Assembly: GCA_963978545.1 (NCBI GenBank)
Contig: OZ021727.1
Coordinates: 59,346,487 to 59,410,486, forward strand
Direction: 5' to 3'
DNA length: 64,000 bases
Source: Linyphia triangularis
Lineage: Eukaryota; Arthropoda; Arachnida; Araneae; Linyphiidae
Below the pieces are notes generated by a model. It was not told where the DNA came from. It made no database searches and saw only the letters and a list, made by a program, of their open reading frames with translations. The translations under genes were made by a program, and so were the position numbers. Positions 11,768 to 22,730 of this stretch are shown here, one piece after another (position 1 is the stretch's first letter; each line of letters begins with the position of its first letter).

Positions 11768-12538
11768 TGTTACGAATTTTTGTATATTTGTAAATATTTC
11801 GTAGTGATTATTTTGTAAATAGATAAATTTCTGTACATTTCGCATAAGACAATGCAATGGTTTGTTTCCCAGCAATGAGCCTCCCAATGCTTGATAGCGG
11901 GTTTTACAGAGGTAACTCTGGGAAGCGAGTTTCAAGGGGCACGGCATTTAACATTATGGTAATGGGAATCTCGCCAAATTGGCGAGATAGAGCCAAGTTG
12001 GCGACGGTTTTGGGGACTAATTTTTCCGCCAAATTTGGCGAGAAATCGCCAAATGTCGCCAAACTTGGCGACCATTTGGCGACATTTTCGGTACATGTAT
12101 GGGTACATGTATAAGGACTTTTCGACTCCAATCTGGAAAGTTCTCCAAATGTCTATCTCTGGAATATTCACGAAGATTCGCAGCCTCCCCTATATAAACC
12201 CGGCCGTGAGTAGTTGTTGACTGATTTTGAGTCACGGAGCTAGTTGTTAGCTGAGTCCGGATTTTGAGTGACTGAATTAGTTGACTGGTGAGTCGACTGT
12301 AGTTGTTGATTAGTTCTAAAACGAACTGTATTGCATTGTCTTTTGCGGCGATTTAGCAGTTGTTTGTCAAGTTTAACTGATGTTTTGTGCTCTATCGTTG
12401 TGAAAAGAGCTGTGTTCTGTCTACTAGAACGAGAAGTTCTGAAGCAGTAAGAGAACTGTGAAGAGTTATTTTGGAATAAATTCCTGCAAGTTTTGATCTG
12501 CTTTGGCGTCAAATCTTTCGAACCCGTCCAACGCAACA
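11768..12538 (+). repeat. 3' LTR
   Basis: Direct repeat partner of 5745-6490, followed by the ATAT target duplication. It has a TATA box at 12191-12197 and AATAAA at 12475-12480. Between 11971 and 12082 it holds eight exact copies of the 7-mer TTGGCGA or its complement TCGCCAA, several arranged as palindromes. The 5' LTR has lost part of this block. Confidence 0.96.
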
Positions 12539-12859
12539 ATATTTCAATATGAAGTCAAATTTCAATATGAATTTCTATATTCAGAAAAATAAAAAATGAA
12601 AAATGAGTGTTTTGTATTTATGTTTGAGATTAACTTATAGAGTATGTTGAAATATTAAGCTTACAGCATTTTATCTTTCTAGTTAAATTTTTTCAATATA
12701 GAGAGATTTCTTGAAACGTAAATATGAGGTAATATGGAATTTATTACCTGTCATAAAATTAAGTACGCCTTCTGTCGAAGGCCAAATTTATGACATCAAA
12801 TATAGAGTAAATAGAAGCAACAACCTATCGTTCATACTATATATATGAGGCTTTATTAA

Positions 12860-12932
12860 GGACTCTGTCTACTTTGGATGCATGAAATGAAACGCTATTT
12901 AATTTTTTTTTTAAGAATACTGTTATGTTTAT

Positions 12933-13020
<88 letters not shown>

Positions 13021-13551
13021 ATTTTAACCACTTTTTTAGTGCGAAAGTTCCAGGTAAACAGTAGTGCTCAAAAATTAGGTAGATGTGCTCTGTTGAAAAA
13101 ATCTCTGATACTGCAGGACTGATCCTTATGAAATTTCAATCACGGATTCTATACACTTATCGCTAAATTTTAATTTTTAATATATTTTTTTGGCAAAAAA
13201 AAACACACGTTTTTTAAATTTTTTTGTCCACCATTTTATTTTTACATATAAATTAATATTAGAGGTACGGAATATAGCCACTGTCACACTAAACCTAAAA
13301 CCATTAAATTTGTTTTGTTTCAGATGGGCCGTGGTTCAGATTTTTTTCAACAGCGCGCACCTACCTACTTTTCAAGGACTCCTGTTTACTTGTCATTTCC
13401 ACAGAAAAAAAGTGGTTAAAGTCAAAATCTATCTATATAGATATTTGTAATTTACGAATGTTTTTGCTAGAGTTTTATATCAATAAACGTAACAGTATTC
13501 TTTAAAAAAAAAAAGCGTTTTTTTTTCATGCTTCCAAAGTAGACAGATCCC
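12860..13551. mobile_element. TTAA-flanked foldback element (MITE-like), copy A
   Basis: TTAA occurs directly at both ends (12856-12859 and 13552-13555). The termini are inverted: GGACTCTGTCTACTTTGG at the left and, read on the other strand, GGGATCTGTCTACTTTGG at the right. The inverted arms extend inward for more than 200 bases on each side (left to about 13095, right from about 13340), including matching AATACTGTTA, TTTAACCACTTTTTT and GCTGTTGAAAAAA blocks. There is no coding capacity. A TTAA target is typical of piggyBac-type transposases, so this may be a non-autonomous piggyBac-class MITE; that assignment is inference. Confidence 0.75.
12935..13018. repeat. (AT)42 microsatellite
   Basis: An uninterrupted run of about 84 alternating A and T sits inside the left arm of the foldback element. 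The matching place in the right arm has only a short AT-rich stretch, so the run expanded after the arms formed. The open frames across it (Ile-Tyr repeats on both strands) are artefacts. Confidence 0.95.
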
Positions 13552-13555
13552 TTAA

Positions 13556-16223
13556 ATACTTTTGAAATTATCAATTTCAAAATTGTATCTTTTGTAAACA
13601 TTGACTTAAGAATGAATTTTCCTTATTAAGGGGTTTGAAAATCTCAAAATCAACGATTTTGAGTTTAATTTCGACAATTTAATAAGTGATTATTTAATTT
13701 TTACATTAAATCGTTTCAGGTAGAGGTATGTAATTAAGTATAGATATTTATATATAACTGTAAAAAAATTTAAAAATATTTAACGAGAGCTTAACGAGAG
13801 GATGCAATGCTCTTAAATTTCGATCCACACAAAAATTTTACAAGTGTTGCGTACAGTATAGCTTGGTTTAAAACCAACACGAAATGTATATTTTACATTT
13901 TTTATTTTATAACAATTGCATGAATAAAATAATCATTTTTTGAAAAAATAAGATCGAAACATTACGAAAGTTTGAGGATTTCCAATAGAAAAATTAAATT
14001 TTTGAAATTAAAAAAAAAAAAAAAAAAAAAAAATCTAAAATAATTGTTTTCAACTTTTTTTTTATGTAGTAGGAAGCGGACATAAAAAAAAAATATTTCC
14101 CTCGATGAATTCAATTTTACGCAAATTGAAAAATCTTACCAAAGAAGGTCATTGTAAAAGGTAAATGACAACACAGTGTTGAGAAATTTCTGACAAATTT
14201 TGCATGATTCGCAAAGATATACTGTGGAAGCAACAATTATAGAGCACCATAAGCAAGTATTCTTGTGGAAAACATGTTATAAGCAGTGTAGATAGGAAAA
14301 TTATTTCACCAACAAGTTGTTCTTTTGTTTTAATGGTTCTTTGCTATTGTTTCACACCACCAATTTTCATCATGCGTGCATCATTCCAACGTATCTCTGA
14401 TGTTTTAAAACTCTGATCAATCCGTGCAGAAAAAAAAGTAGGCGTTGTTATTCAAACATTTTTTAAAAAATTTCACTGTAACCGTAACAGTGAGAGCTCC
14501 ACTGATTAGAACCATCACAATCTCGAGCATAAAACTTCAAATAAAAATATCTGAAATTTTATTTCGATTGTTTGTGTGGATTAGCCATTAGGCGTTCACA
14601 TATCTGGGAATTTTTTTTATGAACATCCTGTATATGTTAAACATAATGTTGTTGCAGTTACGAGAAAAGAATTTGAAGAAATTTTAAACGAAATTTGTAT
14701 TACATCGTGCACGAAACGGTGAAATACACAGTTTTGTACAAAAAACGATGTCAAAGTTAAAATTTATAAGTATACTATTATATAATTAAATAAATCAGAT
14801 GAAAATGATTTGGTAAAAATATGAATTCTTGTTCACAGTTAGTTTAAAAATACAGTAATATTTATGGCTTACACGAGGGTGTCATTGAAAAACAACAATA
14901 ATTTTTGAAAATTGTAAGGCTTCTCAGACCGCTTAAAATAAATAATATTTAAATGAAAAGAGTTTCGTTTATAACACTTTAGTTCTAAACATACTACAAC
15001 ATTAATCAGTGCAGTGTTCTTATTTTTTTGCTTAAAACAGAATGTGTTTACATTTTTTTGAGTATGAAACTATAATAGTACCATACATAAATGAACTTTA
15101 GCATAATAAAAATGAATTTTACCAAATTGTATGAAGCAAACATAATATGTTACCTAAGAACGCTTGATTAATCAATTTTCTTCCAGTTTTAATTATATGT
15201 CAAAGCTCAATGTCATTTAAATTTAGAGAAAAAATGCGAATTGCTTTAGAAAAAATATCTTTTTTATTTGTGATAAGATTTTCTTTAGTTAAGAATAAAA
15301 TTTAAATTTGTCTATATCTTTAAAATTATGTTTTTAAATTTTTTTGTAGTTTAGTTTTTTTTTTAAAATACATTTAACGTTCATTGAACATAATATATAA
15401 AAATATTTTGAAAGCACTGAACTTTTCAGCATGTATTGAAATATTTTATTTTATACATGATACTTATTGTGAGAACAACATTTTATTTCTCAGAAGATAA
15501 AGCCTCCGGGGAATAAATTCGTCCTTTATAATACGTTAGGAATACCACGTTTCTTCATCGATGCTCTAAATTCCTTCAAAAAAACTTGACTTCTTTTATT
15601 AAAAAAAGTAATGTGATAAAAAATGCCGCTGGTGCAAGTTTCTTTTCAAATATTTTCTGAAATATTGTATTGTAAATTATATTCTCTCTTTTTTTCTAAT
15701 TCAATATAAGGAGTTTTGCGGATTTTATTCGAGCAAAAGTTAAAAAGTTTGCTTAAAGTTATTTAGTACCAGAGGCAAAATAAGACACTAAAGTTACTAG
15801 ATTTTAAAGGTTTTGTAGAAAGCAGGTCAAAAGTCCAACTCGATTAAATACACACTGGTTTAACTTTTTAGAAATAGCTCTCTTTTAACATTCATCAATT
15901 ATTTAATTGCATAGATTCTTTACATATTATCTTACTGTTATTCTAAACTATTACGTACTTTACGCACAAGAAATGTATGGACTCTTTGGACTACTGATTT
16001 TTGTCGTTTGTACTTATCTGCCATTTCAATCGTAGGAAATACATAATAATTTAAAATATAATTTAAGATATTAATTAATACATTAGTTTTATATCTCATG
16101 TCTTAGTTTTATATCTTAATAGTTATTAGTTTATTTTTAAAATCCTTTATATTAACTTCGATTTTTTGCTTGTGGGTGGTGGTGTATGTTTGTCTCTGAC
16201 AAGAAAATCTGCGGATACCTAAT
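13556..16223. other. AT-rich region without a supported gene
   Basis: No gene is visible. A TTAAGGGG sequence like the ends of the nearby foldback elements lies near 13627, but I found no partner end. Poly-A runs occur near 14010-14033. Open frames are short and unrelated to anything I know. Confidence 0.6.
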
Positions 16224-16683
16224 TAATCCGCTTGCCATAATACAATCAGGCTAAAATATGACAGATAGATTATATGTCGATGATAATGCGTTCTCTCAAA
16301 TTTTGGGGGCTGTCACTGTCACTAAAAGGCCACTTTTACACACGCTTCTATTATAGTTTCTGAATACAAATAAACCAACTTTCAGTCATTCAAACACTCT
16401 AAAATTTGAAAGGTAGATTTGTTGTAGATAAGATTGCATTCTATGAAGTTTTGGAGGCTGTCACTGTCCTAAAAGACCGCTATTGCACGCTCTTCATTTG
16501 GTGCTTTATATTGCTAATAAACCTACTTCCTGTCATCCAATCGAACTGAAACTTTGAAAGTTGGCTGGTACACTCGTTGATGACAGTGCTTTCTATGAAG
16601 TTTTGAGGCATTTATGTAAACGCCGCCTTTACACACGTTTATGTTGCCGTACGTCAGACTTATCAGCCTTTACTCACGTTATA
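16224..16683. repeat. Diverged tandem repeat, about 148-bp unit, three copies
   Basis: Three imperfect units start near 16224, 16372 and 16519. Shared blocks include CTGTCACTGTC (16309 and 16457), CTATGAAGTTTTG (units 2 and 3), and AAACCNACTT near unit starts. The third unit runs into the hAT insertion at 16692. Related sequence continues after the hAT element (19370-19560), and a further relative lies at about 61600-61800, so this is a dispersed repeat family. I do not recognise the family. Confidence 0.6.
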
Positions 16684-16932
16684 TTACACAGCAGCGATTC
16701 TCAACGTGTAGGGGGCGCCCCCTAGGGGGCGCGAGCACACTAGATGGGAGGCGCAAAATATCCAAGAGAAAATGTTATTTTAAAAAAATTGATTAACTCA
16801 CTGAAAGAAAAGCACACATACACATAGAAACAAAATACATTTCGACATATTTAACAAATAAAGTAAAACAACTTACTAAATCAAAACCTACTCAATTAAA
16901 ACATACTAAATTAAAAAAAAAAAAAAAAATTA

Positions 16933-18825
16933 TTAGTGACTTCCTTGGGCCTGTCTTGCAGAGCAAAGTTTTTCGAAGGAAGCCTTAATATTAGAAATAG
17001 CCATTCTCAGTTGTGTTTCTATATTTAGCCGAGATCTATATTTTGTCTTCAAAAAAGCCGCAGTAGAAAATCCAGTTTCACAAAGGTAAGATGTTGAAAA
17101 TGGTAATAGAATGCGAAATGCTCTTGTTTTTACTGCAGAAAAATCAACCTCTACTCCTGCCCAAAATTCAAATAGTGATTTATTGCTAAATTGTCTTTTG
17201 GTTTCGCCAATTGTCGTGAAGTCTATGAATTTTTCTTCCTCATCAATTGAGAGTCCTTCATGAGTCTTATGAATTTTTCTTCCTCATCAATTGAGAGTCC
17301 TTCATGAGTCTTATGAAATTGATCTCTAACCCGCTCGTTACTTGCTACCAGTTTGTCGTCAGCAAGAAAATACTTTTTTAATTTCTTTGCAGCATGACTA
17401 CATGATTTTCAATGGTAACAAAAACAACTTTTACATGTTCTTCTTTAGCCTTGTAAATTTTAGTACAATCATCTACATTTGCAAACATTGTTAGGTTTCT
17501 TTGCTTTAAATTTCTACTCCACAGTTCCAATTTTCTACAAAAAACATTAACTTTATCACTCGTATCCAACATATGTGTACTTGTTCCTTGGAGTTGAAGA
17601 TTCCTGTTATTTAATTTCTCGAATATGTCTACCTGTAGCACAATTTCATCACAAATAAACCATTGCAAAAATTATCGGCTTCTGGTCTGTTTTCTTCTTC
17701 TAGGAAAATGGTGATTTCTTCTCTTAATTCATAAACACGTTGCAAAAATTTCCCACATGATAACCATCGTGCCTCGCAATAAAACAGTAAAGCTGAATGT
17801 ACTGAACTAATGTCTTTACCAAGTGCGGAAAAGATTCTCGATTTCAGGGTTCTCATTTTCATATAATTTACAACCGCAGTTAACACAATATTCGGACCAG
17901 AACTCATTTCTTTTGAAGCCAAAGCTTCTCTGTGGATCATGCAATGTGTCCAGACGCACTGAGGAGATTTCTGTTTTACAAGTGTTTGTATACCTTGGAA
18001 TCTTCCGGAAATTGAACGAGCACTATCGGTGTATGTTTCGACGCAATTTTTCCCTTCTATGTTTGCCTCGTTCATAAAATCATTTAAAATTGTAAATAAT
18101 GCGAGCGCTGTTGTTTGGAGTTCAATTGGTTTGCAGAAAAGTAGTTCTTCTATTACAGACATATTATCAAAAAATCGAACTTAGGCAATTAAATGAGCAT
18201 CTTTATTACTATCTGTTGCTTCCTCGAGATGTACTGAAAACAATTTGTCACGCAACTTCGAGAAAAGCTGACACTGTACATCTTCAGCTATATTACCAAT
18301 TCGGCGAGCAACAGTATCATTTGAAAGAGGTATGGACTGTAATTGTTTTGAAAAATTATCTCCAAACATATAGTTTCTACAATCTCAATAGCTGCTGGCA
18401 AAATAAGCTCTTCACCAAAGGTGTGAGGTTTTTTTACTTCTTGCTATTTTAAATGAAACTGTGTAAGATGCAATTAAAGCTTTTTTATTTACAGAAAAAG
18501 TTTCTTTAAAAAATTAACTTTGCTTTTTATATGATTTTAATTTTAATTTGATGAATTCTCTGGGTTTGTTGACGTGCTCACTATGAAGGGTTTCCAAATG
18601 TCGTTTAATATTATTAGGTTTCATGCTGTCTGCGGACAATATTTTTCAGCAAATGATACACGGGGACCTTTCATCTTCATTTACTTCAGTACTGGTAAGC
18701 CCAAAATTTAAGTATTCTTGAGAATACTTTCTTGATTTTATTTTCGGAACTACGCTCGTCTGTATATTTATTGATGCTTGACTATTGTCTAATGCTCGTT
18801 TATCTCCACTTAACAATTTATCCAT
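16933..18825 (-). pseudogene. hAT transposase with BED zinc finger, ZBED5-like
   Basis: Reading on the minus strand from an ATG at 18825-18823, the protein starts MDKLLSGDKRA and runs about 630 codons to a stop at 16933-16935, near the usual length for these transposases. A BED finger follows (CIIC, then HLETLH near 18600-18570). The middle part has TDSARSISGRFQGI, THCMIHREALASKEMS and CEARWLSCGK (about 18020-17750), hallmarks of ZBED5/SCAND3-type transposases. The end has GFSTAAFLKTKYRSRL (about 17080-17025), the hAT C-terminal dimerisation region. Stops at 18646-18648, 18514-18516 and 18181-18183, a frame change near 17640, and a 44-bp duplication break it. It would have cut and moved the element in the nucleus; it cannot now. 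Confidence 0.92.
17225..17312. repeat. 44-bp tandem duplication inside the hAT transposase
   Basis: Two identical 44-base units lie side by side (17225-17268 and 17269-17312), each beginning ATGAATTTTTCTTCC. As 44 is not a multiple of three, the duplication shifts the transposase frame. The identity of the two units suggests it is recent relative to the other damage. Confidence 0.92.
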
Positions 18826-19271
18826 GAGTCTGCGTAAGTCTGCTGTCGTGAATATTTAATACGGGGAATTGCAATTAAAACGAAAACATAAATAAAATAC
18901 ACATTCACGATAGATTCGATAGTGATAGAAGGATAGACTCGAATGAAACTGGCTAGAATTGAAACTTGTGTTTCGAACATTTTTCTTCTTGCTATGAGAA
19001 AACATTTGCTCTGCGCATGCTCGAGGTGACATCGGTTGTGTTCACCGCCCTCTTGGCAAAATGCCAAAGGGGGGTTTCGTTTAGGGGGGCCAACGTTGGT
19101 TCGCTTTTGCTCTTGTTTTGGCAGTTAGTTTAAAATAATTCAAAAATAGAATCCAAAATACTCAATATACATTATTGATGTATACATTTTATTATAAGCG
19201 GTGGTGCGATGAAAATTATGATTGAAAACTGGGCCGCGAATACTGAAAGGTTGAGAAACGCTGTTATACAG

Positions 19272-19560
19272 ATACCAAGATTTATACAAACATGTTTAAT
19301 TTGGATACATTTAATTACTGAAACCTTTCCATACTAAAGTTGACATGGCAAAATCTTTGGAGGTCTAATTAATCTACTTGCAATTATCCAATCGAGCTGA
19401 ATCTTGGCAGATTGAATACATTGTCATCCACAACGAGTCTACTAAGATTTGAGGGGAATAAAAGTTAATAAACTCTTCGGGATGGATTATTTTCTTCATT
19501 GTACGTTAAGTTTCAATTGCACATTAAAATTGACAATGCATTTAAAGGATTCATATTACA
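19272..19560. repeat. Continuation of the tandem repeat after the hAT insertion
   Basis: Sequence after the 3' target duplication resumes the same repeat family: TCCAATCGAGCTGAATCTTGGCA and ACAACGAGTCTACTAAG near 19386-19450 match blocks of the units before the insertion and at 61600-61800. This shows the hAT element inserted into an existing repeat. Confidence 0.5.
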
Positions 19561-22148
19561 AACTTTGTTTTTATAGGTTATGTTATTTATCTAAAAAACT
19601 ATCTAAAGAACACTTTTAAAGAAACAATATATATTAGTAAATTTCACTAACTCTTAAGAAAACTGGAGAAATTAGAAGTTTAACCCGCGAGAACGCGCGC
19701 TGGGTTCAATAAATCCGGTCATAATATATATTTCCATAGCATCACACCAGCGCGTGCTTTTGCGTATTAACAACATCTCCAGGATGGCCAATATACTTTA
19801 ATTATCTTGACTTGAAAATTTAAAACATAACAGTTTAAAAAACTAAGAGTATAATTCAATCAGCTTAGAACAATGATTTTTATATAATCTTCATAAGAAA
19901 TGGGTAAATATTTATTCTTGGTAATGCCTTACCTAAAATAAAGAATAAAATATTCTGCACTTAAATTATTTATGTATTGTTTATAAGCAATAAATTGTTT
20001 AAGTATTTTATTTTGAAATTGATACCTAATTACAATATTATCTAATCCAAAAAGCAATTTCTGTTTCAATACATTTATAGAAAATAGATTAAGCTATCCA
20101 TTTATCACCAATGAAGATATATTTTGTATTTTAGTTACACAATTTACATATACATATTAACGATAAGGTTTTGACTCTGATCCAGACGTTGCCCCACACC
20201 CAAACTTATTACCAGAGAAATATGAGTATACTTTTTGAAAAATCGCGATTTATATTTCCAATTTAAGTTTATGTCTAAGTGAAAAAATATCATCAATGGC
20301 CACTAAGGATTTGAAATATCCATCTCGGCCGTAAATTACCCACTTGATAATATAAAAACCCAGAAGAGAGAAGCGCAACTTCATCGTAGCTGCATAAGAA
20401 TCCAATTTAGGAAAATATTCCGGAAACAAATCACTGAAAGTATTCGCCCAACGCCACTCTAAATTTAGAATCATGACATCATAAATCACATTTTTTACGC
20501 CACTTGAAATATCTCACTTCAACGCCTGGCGTGTGTCCAAGAAATCTGATAGCTATCTAATTTACATAATTTCCCTATACATATTCCTAGTCATCTTTCT
20601 TTCAATTGTATTTATACAAACGCACACAGAGGGAGATTTTGATGACCTGGAGGGGAATCAAGATGAATAGTTATTGGCAGCTGCTAGACTTCAATCACAT
20701 GTGATGGAGTGGTCAGTTATACAGTGTAATGCGATGAAAATGTCGTTTGAAAAGGGGTATGGGAGATTCAAACGAAGGAAATACGATCAATCAAAGGCTC
20801 AACTTTGAAGTAAGGAATGTCATTTGGAAATCGTTGTTATTGGAAGGGTTACACAATACACAATAATATAATATTTAATGAAATATTATATTAATGTTGC
20901 AATCTTTTGATCAATCGAGATTTAAAGGATCCTGCAATACATTCAACCAGTATTCTTGGTCTAATATCTCTTACAAGTGTAAAGTGTATATTGGATAAGG
21001 GTACAATATGCATCAATACTTTGAATTTTCTTATTTTAAACAATCTATATTTCCTCAGCAACATAAAATTAATATAAATTTTAATGGAAGATCACAACCT
21101 CTATCAACATGGGTCTAATTAGAAGCTAAATACGTTAGATCTTGATGTTTCCTGAAAGTGTATTCTTTTTTTCAACTCTAATATTTAGGAACATGGGCAA
21201 GTACAGTATGAAATGAAAAGGTACATGTATAAATTCTGTATGGAGTGAACATGTACACGGATAAAAATGGGTCACTAAAAATAATTTTTTGTATATTAAC
21301 ATTATTTTAAATGCATGGAAATAAAATATCGTTCTCGATTAATGTAAATAGGTGATTCTGAATTGAAAGGGAATTTGAGGAAGTAAACAAACATAAAAAT
21401 AAAAAGTAGAAAAAAAAATGAAATTTTACTCTTACAATTTTATTAACAAAACTAATACATTTATCACTTCAAATAAAGATCAAGCAAAAATATATTTTCT
21501 AAAAAAAAAACAGTTTTCTAATTTTACTTGTTACCTCCGTGGTTAACACAATCCATGGAGGCTATAAATAAGTAGATTTCCATACTTAAAACTTAATCTA
21601 AAAGACTAAAGATACACTGACTTTGCTTTTAGAGAAAAAATTGGTTATTTGATAAAAGTTAACGTCAAAAGTATGCCTAACACTATAAGGAATAACATTA
21701 CTGAACATGGAGGTTACAAGAGCAAAAAGAACTCATTAGATTTTTGAGGGTTGGACAGCTTTTTCACAAACAATATAAAACAATGCACATCCAACTACAT
21801 CACAAGACAAAATGGGTGACTTGAGCTTCACTTCATCTCTGATAAAGAAGACTGTACTGCTATCTACTAGAATTTTAATCAAGTTAAAGATATTCCATTG
21901 AGATTACCTAAGCAATCCAGGGACAACTTATGTGCTTAAAATAAAGTAGTTAACTTAATTAAAGCTTATATTTCTTTGTTATTAGATAATTATTTATACA
22001 ATAAAAAAATGTTTAACCTGGATTTTTCCACAAATATATTATTTATCAGATTTATTTCTTCTGTTAACACTAAAAAATCAGGGGTGGATGCATTCCATGG
22101 AGGTGATTTTAGGAAATAAAAATGTCCTTACTTTTCCAAAGTTAAAAC
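19561..22148. other. AT-rich region; one unidentified short frame
   Basis: No gene can be supported. On the minus strand, 20489-20250 is an open frame of 79 codons ending in a TAA, with a composition that looks protein-like (LEWRWANTF, LGFYIIKW), but it has no ATG at its start and no domain I can name. It could be a terminal exon, a remnant, or chance. The rest is AT-rich. Confidence 0.4.
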
Positions 22149-22152
22149 TTAA

Positions 22153-22726
22153 GGGGTGGGAAGGCAACATTTTTTCTCGGAATCCATTTTGAGTTTCTTA
22201 GCTCGTATAGTATCGTCACAATATTTGAAATGTTATCTACAAAATGGTGTAGCTTGATGGGCAATGCGCTCCCTGAAGTATTTTTAAATATTTTTCGAAA
22301 AAATAACATCATTGAAAAAACCCGTCTGCTTTGTACTTTAAACGTTGTTTTTTCAAAATGCTGTTTTTTTTATAAAAATATACCTTTTTCTCAGGATCTA
22401 CTCTATATGTTGCTTTAAAAATGATTTTACAGCTACCTTTACACGAACAGACATATGCTTTTACAGAAATGTTGATTAGATTTTTTTTTTTTTAATTCCT
22501 AACCACGTTTTTTTTTTTTTTCTTGGAAAATTTTATAAAATTTTTTTAAAACATCATAAATTTTAAACAAAAGTTTATTTTTATAAAAGCATATGTCAGT
22601 CTACGTAAAAGTGTTTTAATTTTGGCTGTACAAAATTTTAAACCAATGCTATGAGTAGTTTCTGAGTAAAAGGTATATAAAAAAGGCTTTTTGAACATGT
22701 ACTAGATAGAGTCTTCCGAAACCTCC
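22153..22726. mobile_element. TTAA-flanked foldback element (MITE-like), copy B
   Basis: TTAA is present at both ends (22149-22152 and 22727-22730), followed by GGGGTGGGAAGG on the left and, read on the other strand, GGAGGTTTCGGAAG on the right. Strong inverted arms lie inside: about 22365-22475 pairs with about 22577-22690, sharing CAGACATATGCTTTTA-type, TACCTTTTNCTCAG and ACAGC blocks. T-rich tracts form the loop. No coding capacity. The 62-codon frame at 22230-22418 is inside it and is probably chance. Confidence 0.65.
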
Positions 22727-22730
22727 TTAA

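Larger units (their letters stand above)
5745..12538 (+). mobile_element. Ty3/gypsy LTR retrotransposon, nearly full length, defective
   Basis: Two direct LTRs (5745-6490 and 11768-12538) flank an internal region with a primer binding site, gag, protease, reverse transcriptase, RNase H and integrase in that order, followed by a polypurine tract. RT before integrase defines the Ty3/gypsy type. ATAT precedes the 5' LTR (5741-5744) and follows the 3' LTR (12539-12542), a 4-bp target duplication as expected from a retroviral-type integrase. The LTRs start TGTTACG and end CAACA. By hand they differ at roughly 18-20 positions plus two indels (about 2.5 percent), so the insertion is fairly recent but not new. 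There is no env-like frame after integrase. The copy is defective: a gag frameshift near 7130-7190, stops at 8648-8650 and 9131-9133, and a frameshift near 9615-9640. Confidence 0.97.
16692..19263 (-). mobile_element. hAT DNA transposon (ZBED5/Buster-like), inactive
   Basis: The element begins CAGCGATTCTCAACGTG and ends with a sequence whose complement is CAGCGTTTCTCAACCTTTC, a terminal inverted repeat of the hAT kind. It is flanked by 8-bp target duplications, TTACACAG (16684-16691) and TTATACAG (19264-19271), with one mismatch; 8 bp is the hAT signature. Total length is 2572 bp. A GC-rich run (GGGGGCGCCCCCTAGGGGGC) lies just inside the left end. It encodes one broken transposase on the minus strand. 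The target duplication fits both the Ac-type and Buster-type site consensus, so it does not settle the subfamily. Confidence 0.92.

Noticed and set aside
12837..13122. Open frames of Ile-Tyr repeats on both strands
   Set aside because: They only translate the (AT)n microsatellite and are not genes.
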